Under the pieces are notes generated by a model. It had not been told where the DNA came from. It searched no databases and saw only the letters and a list, made by a program, of their open reading frames with translations. A stretch of DNA of 64,000 nt from Asticcacaulis sp. AND118. GTDB lineage: Bacteria > Pseudomonadota > Alphaproteobacteria > Caulobacterales > Caulobacteraceae. The stretch covers positions 782,501 through 846,500 of the forward strand of contig NZ_CP084910.1 of the NCBI RefSeq assembly GCF_020535245.1, given 5' to 3'. Made by a program: the position numbers and the translations under genes. Positions 16,070 to 24,962 of this stretch are shown piece by piece; the first letter of the stretch is position 1, and each line of letters begins with the position of its first letter.

Positions 16070-18715
16070 TCAGGCCTTTTCCTTGGCCTCGACCGTAAAG
16101 GCCAGCAACTGCCGCGTCAGGCGCTCGCCGCGCTTGCCGGCGGCCAGGGCGGCCTCGGACAGGCGGCGAAGGTCTTGATTGTCCGCCTGACGCCCGATCA
16201 TGTCGAGCGCGGCGTTCATGACGTTCAGCATCTGCGAGAAGTCAGCGGCGACATCGCCGGCCAGACGCCCGACCGTCTCATAGCGTTGCGACAGGATGAG
16301 GGCGGTGTCGAGCCGTTCGGCCTGACGCTCCAGTTCCAGCTTGGCCAGTTGCAACTGGGCGATTTCCAGTTCGAGCTGACCGGTGCGCGCTTTGAGAGTC
16401 AGGTACTCCAGACGGTCGGGACCGGCTTCGGTGACCGGCGGCGGAGCGGACGGCAGGTGCGCGGACAGATCGAACGCGACACCGACGAGGCCATCGAACG
16501 CCTCATCGGTGGTGACCGGACTCAGGCGTTCCAGCACGGGCTTGAAACCGGCGGGCGTCTTGACGCGGTAGGACAGGTCGCCGCCGGTCTTTTGCGCCAG
16601 ATGCATAGTCAGTTCGGCATGGATGCGGTCCTGATCGTCGGGATGCAGGCTGTCGAGCCAGCCCTCGCCGAAGAATTCCTGCGCGCCGCAGCCGGTCAGT
16701 ACCTGCCAGCCCGACGACAGACGCGTCAGCGTGCCGTCGGTCTTCCATACGCGATTAAGCGGGCTGATGTCGGCGGCAATATCGGAGATTTGGCGTTCGG
16801 GCTTGGCTTGCGGCGCGGGGACGGCCTGAAGCGCGGTGAATTCAGCCTCCAGTTCGGCCTTTTCGGTTTTCAGCACCGCCAATTCGCTTTCGAGCGCCTT
16901 GAGGCCCTGCAACTCGGCGACTTCGGCCTTGAGGGCCTCGATTTCGGCGTCGCGCGGATCGTTTTCAACGACTGGCGGTGCAACGGTCTCAGCCAGGGTC
17001 GCGTAGTCCTGACGCAGGGTTTCCAGTTCGGTCTCCAGCGCGGTGAGTTCGCTGGTGCGGGCCTTGAGCGTTTCGATCTCGGCCAGAGCGGCTTCCAACT
17101 CGCTGGTGTCCGGGGCGACCTCGACCGCAACCGGCTCGGCGGTTTTCAGCGCTTCCAGTTCGGCACGCAGGACTTCGAGTTCCGGGTTTTCCGCGGTCTT
17201 CGCCGCCTCGACCTTGAGGGCTTCCAGTTCGCCGCGCAGGGCGTCGCGTTCGGCCTCGGTTTCGGCGCGAGCATGGCGCAGGTCTTCGATATCGGCTTGC
17301 AGCGCTTCGATCTTCGCCGTGTCTTCGATGATGACGGGGGCGGCGTCCGGCACGATCTCAGGCACGGCCTTGGCGTCCGTGACGTCGATGGCGACACCGA
17401 ACAGTTCGCGCTGACCGTCGACTATCTTGCCTTGCCCTTTAAGCGAGACGTGGCGCACGGAGCCGTCCGCTTGCGGGATGGTCAGGTCGAGGTCGAGCCT
17501 ATCGCTCTGGCCCGACATCAACCGCCCGAAGGCGTCATTGGCGCGGAGTTGATCTTCCGCCGTGATGCGCGTCGGTCCGCCGTCGAATTCGCGGCCGATC
17601 AGGCGGCGCATGCCTTCGTCCTCGACGATGGAATCCGATACAGGGTCGTAGGACCACACGCCGACGCCCAGCGCGGCGCGCGCCAGTTCGGCCTTTTGCA
17701 GGTCTTCGAGCGCCTGCTGAGCGTCTTCCGACAGAGCCGGAGCCGCAGTAACCACAGGCGCGGCGAGGGCGGGCGTCTCGCTGACCGACAGGGTGAGTTT
17801 GGTCGGGATGGCGGCGACGGTGATGCCTTGGGCTTCGCCGTCCTGCGTATGGACGATCCAGGCGGTGAGGATGACCGGGTGGGTCTGACCGCGCACATCC
17901 TTGAGCGAGAGGTTGATCGAGGAGGGGCGGCCGTTGGCCTGACCTTCGGGCGGCAGGTCGGCGAGGAAGTCGACGGCCTTCTGGAAGTCGGCGTCGGCGA
18001 CGAAGACCTGCGCCCAGTTGGCGTTCATGGCCTGATCACGCGGCGTATCGAGCAGGCTGCCGACGCGCGGATTGAGGTCGAGCACCGTCCCGTTCTGATC
18101 CAGCCCCCAGAAGGGCACCGGGGCGGCCGAGAACCAGTGGCCGCGCCAGACACCGGAAATATCGCCCACGCCTTCGCCGGTCTGGGTTTCGATCTCGACC
18201 AGCGCCGTGGTCGAGCCGATCACCTCGCCATTGGTGTTCATGATCGGCATGGAGGTGACCGACACCAGCACCTTGGTGCGGCTGCCGTGATTGACGATCA
18301 GGTGTTGAAAGCCCTTGACCGTCTGACCGCGCAGGGTGCGCGCGATGGGCAGAAGGTCGGGCGGAATGACACGGCCGTCGGGATAGGTGATGCCCCAGGT
18401 CGCCGAATGAAAACGTAAGCCGATCAGTTCGTTGTCCTTGCGGCCCAGAAGCTGATGCGCGGTCTTGTTGGCGAAGATGAACTTGCCCGTGGCGTCGGTT
18501 TCGACCAGCGCCACCGGCACGGCGTTAAGCACGTTGAACATGCGGCGTTCAAGCTGATCGATCTTGCGTTCGGCCTTGAACAAAAGGTCCTGAAACTGAC
18601 GCACCTGAGACGTCTTGATGACGGCGATAATGCCCGCGACGATGGCGACACCCAGCAGCAGCGCCGCCAGCACCCCCAGAACCACAATCAGATCGGCTTC
18701 GCTTTCCAGAAGCAT
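16070..18715 (-). CDS. Membrane-anchored multi-PAS coiled-coil protein with degenerate histidine-kinase DHp domain
   Basis: About 881 residues from ATG 18713-18715, which has a GGGAG Shine-Dalgarno; a GTG at 18760 would add 15 residues. Order: one N-terminal membrane helix (about 10-33), a PAS domain (about 50-160), a second PAS (about 185-300), a third (about 340-445), a long coiled coil rich in ELEAL-type heptads (about 460-640), a fourth PAS (about 655-775), and a C-terminal DHp-like helix pair. The DHp motif normally reads GxxAHDFNN; here it is GDVAADFSQ, so the phospho-accepting His is Ala. No ATPase domain follows. It probably works as a sensory scaffold, not a kinase. Confidence 0.8.
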   Translation of the reverse strand: MLLESEADLIVVLGVLAALLLGVAIVAGIIAVIKTSQVRQFQDLLFKAERKIDQLERRMFNVLNAVPVALVETDATGKFIFANKTAHQLLGRKDNELIGLRFHSATWGITYPDGRVIPPDLLPIARTLRGQTVKGFQHLIVNHGSRTKVLVSVTSMPIMNTNGEVIGSTTALVEIETQTGEGVGDISGVWRGHWFSAAPVPFWGLDQNGTVLDLNPRVGSLLDTPRDQAMNANWAQVFVADADFQKAVDFLADLPPEGQANGRPSSINLSLKDVRGQTHPVILTAWIVHTQDGEAQGITVAAIPTKLTLSVSETPALAAPVVTAAPALSEDAQQALEDLQKAELARAALGVGVWSYDPVSDSIVEDEGMRRLIGREFDGGPTRITAEDQLRANDAFGRLMSGQSDRLDLDLTIPQADGSVRHVSLKGQGKIVDGQRELFGVAIDVTDAKAVPEIVPDAAPVIIEDTAKIEALQADIEDLRHARAETEAERDALRGELEALKVEAAKTAENPELEVLRAELEALKTAEPVAVEVAPDTSELEAALAEIETLKARTSELTALETELETLRQDYATLAETVAPPVVENDPRDAEIEALKAEVAELQGLKALESELAVLKTEKAELEAEFTALQAVPAPQAKPERQISDIAADISPLNRVWKTDGTLTRLSSGWQVLTGCGAQEFFGEGWLDSLHPDDQDRIHAELTMHLAQKTGGDLSYRVKTPAGFKPVLERLSPVTTDEAFDGLVGVAFDLSAHLPSAPPPVTEAGPDRLEYLTLKARTGQLELEIAQLQLAKLELERQAERLDTALILSQRYETVGRLAGDVAADFSQMLNVMNAALDMIGRQADNQDLRRLSEAALAAGKRGERLTRQLLAFTVEAKEKA

Positions 18716-18831
18716 CGCGCGCACAGACTCCCACCTGTCCCGTTTCGGCGCACATTGCACCTCAGCCGGTCGTTACCGGACTTAGCGGCTGCAACAAACG
18801 TACCTGTTTTAAGAAGGGGCGCAAGCGACGT

Positions 18832-19683
18832 TTAGGCCGTAGTGCGGCGCGATTTCGCAAAAAGTCCGGCAATGCCCAGCCACCAGCCAAGAACGAAGCT
18901 GACGCCGTATCCGGCCAGCGGGACGGGGAAGGTGCCGAAGAGCCATGGCAGTGCGCAAGCGAGACTGTAGAGGCTCAGTGCGACCGCCGGGGCGCGGCGG
19001 TTTTTGTCCCGCCATAGCCATAGAGGACTCAGCGCGGTCAGGATCAGGCAGGTGAACATGACTATGGCGAGTAGAGGTGATTGTACCCAGGCCATGGACA
19101 TTACACCTTCCACATGCGGCACGGGCAGCAGAGGATCGGGACGCCACGCGCACAGCAGCGCAGCAAGCAGAATTACGAGTACGCTACAAAGGAAACTGCG
19201 TGAACTAAAGCGAAGCCTTGTGAGGGTTAGTACGGCAACCGAAAAAGCCGCCAGTTGCGAACGATCTGGCTGCCATGCCAAAAGAATGGCGATGAGCCCC
19301 ATTCCGATAAGCCACAAGGCCGGCTCTTGTGCTCCATCCTTTGGTTGGGCAGCGGTCAGCGTAAGAGGCAGGATCAGGGGGGCGACATTGACCTGAACGG
19401 GCCCAAGTATCAGCCAGCGATGCACGCCCTCTTGCCCGGCACCGGCGAAGGTCAGGACAAGAAGTAACAGTGCGAGAAGTAAAAGCCACGGCGATGGACG
19501 TAATACCTGCGCCAGCCCCAGACACAGAAGACCCCCAACCAGCCACGCGACGGGGTTGCGCAGCCAAACGCCCATGCCCAGCCCGAACTGTTGCAGGGTT
19601 AGCGCGCCCAAGGCCACCGTCAGAAATGACAGGACGGCAAAGCCTATGACGAACTGGCGCAACCGATTATCCGCAGATGCCAT
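18832..19683 (-). CDS. Polytopic membrane protein with SEDS (FtsW/RodA)-like motifs
   Basis: About 283 residues and roughly eight or nine hydrophobic segments. HRWLILGPVQVNVAP and, about 50 residues later, WQPDRSQLAAF match in sequence and spacing the RWIxLGPxxxQPSE and QPDLGTA motifs of SEDS peptidoglycan polymerases. The large periplasmic loop with the catalytic Asp that SEDS proteins carry is not evident, and the protein is shorter than FtsW. It may be a degenerate SEDS relative; I do not claim polymerase activity. The ATG at 19681-19683 is preferred over an upstream start that gives a non-membrane basic extension. Confidence 0.6.
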   Translation of the reverse strand: MASADNRLRQFVIGFAVLSFLTVALGALTLQQFGLGMGVWLRNPVAWLVGGLLCLGLAQVLRPSPWLLLLALLLLVLTFAGAGQEGVHRWLILGPVQVNVAPLILPLTLTAAQPKDGAQEPALWLIGMGLIAILLAWQPDRSQLAAFSVAVLTLTRLRFSSRSFLCSVLVILLAALLCAWRPDPLLPVPHVEGVMSMAWVQSPLLAIVMFTCLILTALSPLWLWRDKNRRAPAVALSLYSLACALPWLFGTFPVPLAGYGVSFVLGWWLGIAGLFAKSRRTTA

Positions 19684-19780
19684 GATGTATGTGTCCCGCG
19701 CGCCGTGCCTGCGTCCCGCCCTGATATCCGCAGCGTCTTTCGGGCGGCGGTTAAAGTCAATGGAACGTAGGGGAGAATTT

Positions 19781-19827
19781 TTTAAACACAAAAGGCCGGA
19801 TCGCTGATCCGGCCTTTTGTGTTTAAA
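19781..19827. terminator. Strong bidirectional terminator hairpin
   Basis: A 22-bp perfect stem (19781-19802 with 19806-19827) and a GCT loop, with A/T-rich outer ends on both strands. It lies just past the 3' end of the first tRNA gene on the minus strand and would stop the tRNA transcript before the membrane-protein gene. Confidence 0.9.
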
Positions 19828-19834
19828 AACAGAA

Positions 19835-19909
19835 TGGAGCGGGTGAAGAGGATCGAACTCTCGACATCAACCTTGGCAAGGTTGCGCTCTACCGCTGAGC
19901 TACACCCGC
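19835..19909 (-). tRNA. tRNA-Gly (anticodon GCC), first copy
   Basis: The minus strand folds as a 75-nt cloverleaf including an encoded CCA (19835-19837). Acceptor 5' GCGGGTG pairs with CACCCGC. The D-arm reads GCTCAGCGGTAGAGC, the anticodon loop CTTGCCAAG gives GCC, and the T-arm has GTTCGATCC. Confidence 0.96.
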
Positions 19910-19942
19910 TTGTTTCTGTTCAGTTCCACTCCCTAAAGGAAA

Positions 19943-20017
19943 TGGAGCGGGCGAAGAGGATCGAACTCTCGACATCAACCTTGGCAAGGTTGCGCTCTAC
20001 CGCTGAGCTACGCCCGC
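19943..20017 (-). tRNA. tRNA-Gly (anticodon GCC), second copy
   Basis: Identical to the neighbouring tRNA-Gly except for one acceptor-stem base pair: GCGGGCG pairs with CGCCCGC, a compensated U-A to C-G change. CCA is encoded (19943-19945). The 33-base spacer suggests co-transcription, this copy being upstream. Confidence 0.96.
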
Positions 20018-20123
20018 ATCTTTCCGGCGCGTGGCCGAAGAGGCTGGCCTTATAGACAAAAGCCCGGAACCTTTGCAAGCCCCATGAGGCGTGAATCTGT
20101 GAAAAACTTTAGAGGCTCGGCTT

Positions 20124-20165
20124 TCCCCTCACCCCCTCCCTCTCCCCGTGAACGGGGAGAGGGGG
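20124..20165. repeat. GC-rich hairpin, family C fragment
   Basis: CCCTCTCCCCGT (20138-20149) pairs perfectly with ACGGGGAGAGGG (20152-20163) over a 2-base loop. No T-run follows in either direction. It lies downstream of the dehydrogenase gene and upstream of the tRNA pair. Confidence 0.65.
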
Positions 20166-20216
20166 CTAAAAATGAAAAGACCCGACGGGCCGCCCTGACG
20201 GCTTTTTCATGGAATG

Positions 20217-21200
20217 TCAGAGCATCGCCGGTATCACGCGGTCCGGTGGACGGTGCCCGTCCTGCAGCGTCTTGATATTGAGGATCACGCGGTCGCCCAT
20301 ATCGGTGCGAGCCTCGATGGTCGAGGACGCCATGTGCGGCAGCAGCACCGCATTGGGCAGACCGAACAGTTCCGGATTGATGCCGGGCAGGCGCTCATAG
20401 ACGTCGAGGCCGACGCCGGCGATTTTATTGCCGCGCAGAAGATGGGCCAGCGCCTCTTCATCGACGATCTGACCGCGGGCCGTATTGACCAGAATGGCGT
20501 GCGGCTGAAGCTTCGACAGGCGCTCGGCATCGAGCAGGTGGAAGGTGTTGGGGCCGCCCGGCGCGTTGATAGATACCACGTCCATGCGCGCCAGCATCTG
20601 ATCCAGGTCATCCCAGTATGTCGCTTCCAACTCGTCGGAGATGCGTTGCGACACCGGCTTGCGGTTATGATAGTGGACCTGCATGCCGAAGGCGCGGGCG
20701 CGACGCGCCAGAGCCTGACCGATACGGCCCATGCCGACGATGCCGAGGCGCTTGCCATAGATGCGGCGGCCCATCATGAAGGTCGGCGACCAGGCGGAAA
20801 ATTCGCCGCGCTGCACGGTTTCGGCGCCTTCGACGAAGCGGCGCGCGACGGCGATGATCAGGCCCATGGTCATTTCGGCAGTGTCTTCGGTCAGCACGCC
20901 GGGGGTGTTGGTGACGATGATGCCCTTTTCGACGGCCTTGGCGACGTCGATATGGTCGTAGCCGACGCCGAAATTGGCGATCATCTTGAGCTGCTCGCCG
21001 CAGGCTTCGATAAAGTCGGCGTCGATGCGGTCATTGATCGAAGAGACGAGCACCTCAGCCTCCTGCGCCGCCTCGATCATCTTTTCGCGCGGCATCGGGT
21101 CCTTGTTGAGCCATAGGGTGGTGTTGAACAGTTCGCGGAACCGCGTTTCCACCCCGTCGGGCAGTTTCACGGTCATGACGACCTTCAGTTTCTTGTTCAT
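20217..21200 (-). CDS. D-isomer-specific 2-hydroxyacid dehydrogenase (glyoxylate/hydroxypyruvate reductase type)
   Basis: A 327-residue NAD(P)-dependent enzyme. The dinucleotide motif GMGRIG is at 156-161, and the catalytic triad is R242 (NTARGQIVDE), E269 (LDVYE) and H289 (LLPHMASST). The N-terminal substrate part NFGVGYDHIDV fits the GyaR/glyoxylate reductase subgroup. It would reduce 2-oxoacids such as glyoxylate or hydroxypyruvate; the exact substrate is not fixed by the sequence. Monocistronic. Confidence 0.93.
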   Translation of the reverse strand: MNKKLKVVMTVKLPDGVETRFRELFNTTLWLNKDPMPREKMIEAAQEAEVLVSSINDRIDADFIEACGEQLKMIANFGVGYDHIDVAKAVEKGIIVTNTPGVLTEDTAEMTMGLIIAVARRFVEGAETVQRGEFSAWSPTFMMGRRIYGKRLGIVGMGRIGQALARRARAFGMQVHYHNRKPVSQRISDELEATYWDDLDQMLARMDVVSINAPGGPNTFHLLDAERLSKLQPHAILVNTARGQIVDEEALAHLLRGNKIAGVGLDVYERLPGINPELFGLPNAVLLPHMASSTIEARTDMGDRVILNIKTLQDGHRPPDRVIPAML

Positions 21201-21331
21201 AATATGAGTTGACCCTCTGGCGGCATTATATGTGTGGGGCTGATTTTTAGGATCTGGTTAACCAAATCTGAAGCTTTGCGGCGCAAGTGTCGGAGACCTT
21301 CCCACGCCTCTTCAACCGTCCGTATTCGTCG

Positions 21332-21973
21332 ATGCCGACCCTGTTCAGCCCGCCTTTTGCAGTGAAATCACCACACCATAGGCCGTGCCCCCGCGTCAAG
21401 GCGGGCCGGGCGCTTGCCCTGGTTTTGCTGACAGCGTTTTTGGCTGTTTGCGTCGGGAATGCGCCGGTCGCCACGGCCGGCAGCGCCGAGGAGGAGGCGT
21501 TCGACACGCCGTCCAAGCAGCCGGTGCCGCGCTGGGCCTCGCTGCGTTCCAACGAGGTTTATGCCCGTTCCGGCCCGACCAAGGAAAACAAGATCCTGTG
21601 GACCTATCGTCAGAAGAACCTGCCGGTGCAGATCATTTCCGAAACGCGCGAATGGCGCATGATCTGCGATCCGGACGGCGGCATCGCCTGGGTGCACAAG
21701 TCGATGCTGAAATCCCAGCGCAGCATCATCTCGATCGGAACGCAGAAGATCGATATGCTGAGCGGGGCCAAGTCCACCGCGAAGGTGAAGGCAAGGCTCA
21801 ATCCGCGCGCTCTGGCGGCGCTCGACAAGTGCAAGAACGGTTACTGCAAGGTCTCGGTCGGCAATGTCGACGGCTGGGCGCTGCAGGAGCGTCTGTGGGG
21901 GGCGCAGGAAGGCGCGGCGTGCAAACGCCCGGACCCCTTCACGCGGCTGGGCAGCGGACACAGCACGCGCTAG
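21332..21973 (+). CDS. Secreted SH3-like domain protein
   Basis: About 213 residues. A hydrophobic segment (ALALVLLTAFLAVCVG) serves as signal or anchor, followed by a bacterial SH3-like region: PRWASLRSNEVYARSGPT, VQIISETREWRMICD, GGIAWVHKSML, then a second half ending VGNVDGWALQERLWG. Such domains bind peptidoglycan or stabilise periplasmic proteins. The start is uncertain: a GTG at 21287 is also possible; I chose ATG 21332. It is transcribed towards fabA but separated by two palindromic elements. Confidence 0.75.
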   Translation: MPTLFSPPFAVKSPHHRPCPRVKAGRALALVLLTAFLAVCVGNAPVATAGSAEEEAFDTPSKQPVPRWASLRSNEVYARSGPTKENKILWTYRQKNLPVQIISETREWRMICDPDGGIAWVHKSMLKSQRSIISIGTQKIDMLSGAKSTAKVKARLNPRALAALDKCKNGYCKVSVGNVDGWALQERLWGAQEGAACKRPDPFTRLGSGHSTR

Positions 21974-21974
21974 A

Positions 21975-22038
21975 GCGCAATCCGATAAAGTGGGCACCAC
22001 TTTTGGCTTCGCCGAACTTCGTTTCGGAAAAATTGCGC
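21975..22038. repeat. Palindromic intergenic element, family A (copy 4)
   Basis: GCGCAAT (21975-21981) pairs with ATTGCGC (22032-22038). The inner AAAGTGGGCACC is the family core and is shared with the 35245-35307 copy. It begins right after the stop of the SH3 gene. Confidence 0.7.
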
Positions 22039-22051
22039 GACCACTCAAAAA

Positions 22052-22096
22052 TTCAGCGCGGGATGATGTCTCCATCTGAAATCATCCCGCGCTGAA
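22052..22096. repeat. Palindromic intergenic element, family B (copy 1)
   Basis: Sixteen-base perfect arms (22052-22067 and 22081-22096; TTCAGCGCGGGATGAT and its complement) around a 13-base loop. The loop and inner arm (GATGAT-GTCTCCATCTGAA-ATCATC) resemble those of the element at 24915-24953. Confidence 0.8.
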
Positions 22097-22229
22097 CCCT
22101 AAAAAACACGCGAAAAGTCATTGAGCCGCAGGCTCTATGCGTGTAACGCATCTTTACAGCCTGTTACGAACGCGCCATTAAGCGCCGCAATGACAGCACT
22201 ATGTGCGTGAGATTCTTACCGGAGCCCCA

Positions 22230-22748
22230 ATGAGCGAGCGTCCCTCTTCTTTCGATTACGAAGCCCTTCTGGCGTGTTCGCGCGGCGAAATGTACGGCCC
22301 GGGCAATGCCCAGTTGCCGGCTCCGCCGATGCTGATGATGGACCGCATCACCCAGATTTCGAAGGACGGCGGTGCGTTCAACAAGGGCTATATCGAGGCT
22401 GAACTCGACATCAATCCGGACCTGTGGTTCTTCGCCTGCCACTTTATCGGCGATCCGGTCATGCCGGGGTGCCTCGGCCTTGACGCCATGTGGCAACTGG
22501 TCGGCTTCTTCCTCGGCTGGTCGGGCAATCCGGGCCGCGGTCGCGCGCTCGGTGTCGGCGACGTGAAGTTTACCGGTCAGGTCACGCCGGCCGTCAGGAA
22601 AGTGACCTATCGGATCGATATGAAGCGCGTCATGACCGGCAAGCTGATCATGGGCATCGGCGAAGGCGTGGTTCTGGCCGACGACAAGCCGATCTACTCA
22701 GCTTCGGGTCTGCGCGTCGGCCTGTTCGACGCCAAGGATCTGGTCTGA
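22230..22748 (+). CDS. fabA: 3-hydroxydecanoyl-ACP dehydratase/isomerase FabA
   Basis: A 172-residue hot-dog enzyme that dehydrates 3-hydroxydecanoyl-ACP and isomerises the product to cis-3-decenoyl-ACP, the entry to anaerobic-type unsaturated fatty acid synthesis. Catalytic H71 in [14 protein letters not shown] and D85 in CLGLDAMW match E. coli H70/D84. The ATG at 22230 is favoured over an upstream start because [14 protein letters not shown] aligns with the usual FabA N-terminus. It is first in a fabA-fabB-fabI operon; its regulator is not visible here. Confidence 0.97.
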   Translation: MSERPSSFDYEALLACSRGEMYGPGNAQLPAPPMLMMDRITQISKDGGAFNKGYIEAELDINPDLWFFACHFIGDPVMPGCLGLDAMWQLVGFFLGWSGNPGRGRALGVGDVKFTGQVTPAVRKVTYRIDMKRVMTGKLIMGIGEGVVLADDKPIYSASGLRVGLFDAKDLV

Positions 22749-22781
22749 TCCGGCACCCCTTTGACTACAGGGAAGCGAACC

Positions 22782-24005
22782 ATGCGTAGAGTTGTCATCA
22801 CTGGTATCGGAATCGTCTCATCCATCGGCACGGGCGCGGAGGAGGTCACGGCCTCGCTGCGCGACGCCAAATCGGGCATCGTTGCGGCGCCCGACTATGC
22901 GGAGCTGGGCTTCAAGTGTCAGGTGCACGCCGCGCCGACCATCGGCGACTGGTCGCCCTATGTCGACCGCCGCGCCGCCCGCTTCCTGTCGGACGGTCTG
23001 GCCTATGGCCATGTCTCGCTGGAGCAGGCCATCAAGTCGGCCGGCCTCGAAGAGAGCGACATTTCCAACGAGCGCACGGGGATCATCTTCGGCGCAGGCG
23101 GGCCTTCGACGCGCACCATCGTCGAAGCCGCCGACACGACGCGCGAAAAGAAGTCGCCCAAGCGCATAGGGCCGTTCGCCGTGCCCAAGGCCATGTCGTC
23201 CGGCCCTTCGGCGGTTCTGGCGACGTGGTTCAAGATCCGCGGCATCAACTATTCGATATCGTCGGCCTGCGCGACCTCGGTGCACTGCATCGGTGCGGCG
23301 GCGGAGCAGATCATGCTGGGCCGTCAGGACGTGATGTTCGCCGGCGGCACCGAAGAACTGGACTGGACCCTGTCCAACCTCTTCGACGCTATGGGCGCCA
23401 TGTCCTCGAACTATAATGACACGCCGTCGGTGGCCTCGCGCGCTTACGACAAGAACCGCGACGGTTTCGTCATCGCCGGTGGCGCGGGCGCGGTGGTGCT
23501 CGAAGACTATGAACGCGCCAGGGCGCGCGGCGCGAACATTCTGGCCGAGGTTGTGGGTTACTGCGCCAATTCGGACGGTTACGACATGGTCGCGCCGTCG
23601 GGCGAGGGGGCGGAGCGCTGTATGCGCGAGGCCCTGCGTCAGGCCGGCGGCCGCAAGATCGACTACCTTAACCCGCACGGCACCTCGACGCCGGTGGGCG
23701 ACGAGCGCGAAATGGGTGCGGTGCGCAATGTCTTCGGCGATAACGGGCCGCTGATCTCCTCGACCAAGTCGCTGACCGGGCATAGCCTGGGGGCAGCGGG
23801 TGCGCAGGAAGTCATCTACTGCCTGCTGATGATGCAGCACGGTTTCGCGGCCAAGAGCGCGCATATCGAGGAGCTGGACCCCGTCTTCGATGGTATGCCG
23901 ATCCTGCGCGAGCGTCGCGACGGTGCGCTGGAAACCGTCATGTCGAACTCGTTCGGCTTTGGTGGCACCAACGGCTCGATTATCCTGTCGCAGGCCGATC
24001 TGTAA
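22782..24005 (+). CDS. fabB: Beta-ketoacyl-ACP synthase I FabB
   Basis: A 407-residue condensing enzyme that elongates unsaturated acyl-ACP from FabA. The catalytic triad is C163 ([10 protein letters not shown]), H299 ([11 protein letters not shown]) and H334 ([10 protein letters not shown]), the first at the same residue number as in E. coli FabB. The start [16 protein letters not shown] is standard; GGAAG lies about 7 bases upstream. It follows fabA by 33 bases and precedes fabI by 23 bases. Confidence 0.97.
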   Translation: MRRVVITGIGIVSSIGTGAEEVTASLRDAKSGIVAAPDYAELGFKCQVHAAPTIGDWSPYVDRRAARFLSDGLAYGHVSLEQAIKSAGLEESDISNERTGIIFGAGGPSTRTIVEAADTTREKKSPKRIGPFAVPKAMSSGPSAVLATWFKIRGINYSISSACATSVHCIGAAAEQIMLGRQDVMFAGGTEELDWTLSNLFDAMGAMSSNYNDTPSVASRAYDKNRDGFVIAGGAGAVVLEDYERARARGANILAEVVGYCANSDGYDMVAPSGEGAERCMREALRQAGGRKIDYLNPHGTSTPVGDEREMGAVRNVFGDNGPLISSTKSLTGHSLGAAGAQEVIYCLLMMQHGFAAKSAHIEELDPVFDGMPILRERRDGALETVMSNSFGFGGTNGSIILSQADL

Positions 24006-24028
24006 TTTTCTAGGACTGGAACTCTCAC

Positions 24029-24847
24029 ATGGCTGAAGACGGCTGGAAATTCCCCAAGGGCGACCTGATGAAGGGCAAGAAGGGCCTGATCATGGGTGTC
24101 GCCAATGACAAGTCCATCGCCTGGGGCATCGCCTCGCAACTCGCGGCTCAGGGTGCGGAGATCGCCTTCTCCTATCTGGGCGAAAGCCTGCTGCGCCGCG
24201 TGCAGCCGCTGGCCGACTCCATCGGCGTCAAGCATCTGATTGAATGCGATGTGACGTCGGATGATTCGATGGACGCCGCCTTCGCCAAGCTGAAAGACGT
24301 GTACGGCGAGATCGACTTCGTCATCCACTCGGTGGCCTTCGCCAACAAGAACGAGCTTCAGGGCTCCTTCGTCGAGAACACCACCCGCGAAGGCTTCCTG
24401 CTGGCCATGAACGTCTCGGCCTTCTCATTCGTGGATGTGTCGCGCCGCGCCGCCGAACTGATGCCGAATGGCGGTTCGCTGGTGACCCTGACCTATCTGG
24501 GCGCCGAGCGTGTCATCCCCAACTACAACACCATGGGCGTCGCCAAGGCGGCTCTGGAAGCCTCGACCCGCTATATCGCGCGCGATCTGGGGCCGAAGGG
24601 CATCCGCGTCAACGCCATCTCGGCGGGCGCCATGCGCACCCTGAGCCTCGCCGGTATCTCCGGCGGCCGTTCGCTGCACGCCAAGTCGGGCCAGTTCTCG
24701 CTGATGAAGGAAGAGACCTCGATGGAAGGCGTTGCGGGCGCGGCCCTGTGGCTGGCCTCCGATCTCGGCCTGTCGACCACCGGTGAAGTCGTGCACGTCG
24801 ATGCCGGTTTCCATGTCGTGGGCTTGCCGGAAGACATCGAAGTCTAG
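24029..24847 (+). CDS. fabI: Enoyl-ACP reductase FabI (NADH)
   Basis: A 272-residue short-chain dehydrogenase catalysing the last reduction in each fatty-acid elongation cycle. The divergent nucleotide motif GVANDKSIAWGIA (23-35) and the catalytic Y166-x6-K173 (NYNTMGVAK) define FabI. Together with fabA and fabB it forms the unsaturated fatty acid operon found in many alphaproteobacteria. FabI is the usual triclosan target; no odd substitutions seen. Confidence 0.96.
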   Translation: MAEDGWKFPKGDLMKGKKGLIMGVANDKSIAWGIASQLAAQGAEIAFSYLGESLLRRVQPLADSIGVKHLIECDVTSDDSMDAAFAKLKDVYGEIDFVIHSVAFANKNELQGSFVENTTREGFLLAMNVSAFSFVDVSRRAAELMPNGGSLVTLTYLGAERVIPNYNTMGVAKAALEASTRYIARDLGPKGIRVNAISAGAMRTLSLAGISGGRSLHAKSGQFSLMKEETSMEGVAGAALWLASDLGLSTTGEVVHVDAGFHVVGLPEDIEV

Positions 24848-24914
24848 GAAATCGCGGTCTTTGGCCGATTAGTACGTCGCCGTCGCTTGCAGGTACTTAT
24901 ATACCTGCGGCGCT

Positions 24915-24953
24915 AGAGCGAGATGATGTTTCCACTTTAAATCATCTCGCTCT
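24915..24953. repeat. Palindromic intergenic element, family B (copy 2)
   Basis: Thirteen-base perfect arms AGAGCGAGATGAT (24915-24927) and ATCATCTCGCTCT (24941-24953) with a 13-base loop. A smaller hairpin (GCAGGTA/TACCTGC) precedes it near 24888-24908. Its right arm abuts the truncated gene that follows. Confidence 0.8.
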
Positions 24954-24962
24954 AAAGAGCGG

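Noticed and set aside
16175-18418. A 747-codon plus-strand frame opposite the PAS protein
   Set aside because: Low-complexity shadow frame; the minus strand carries recognisable PAS domains and coiled coil.
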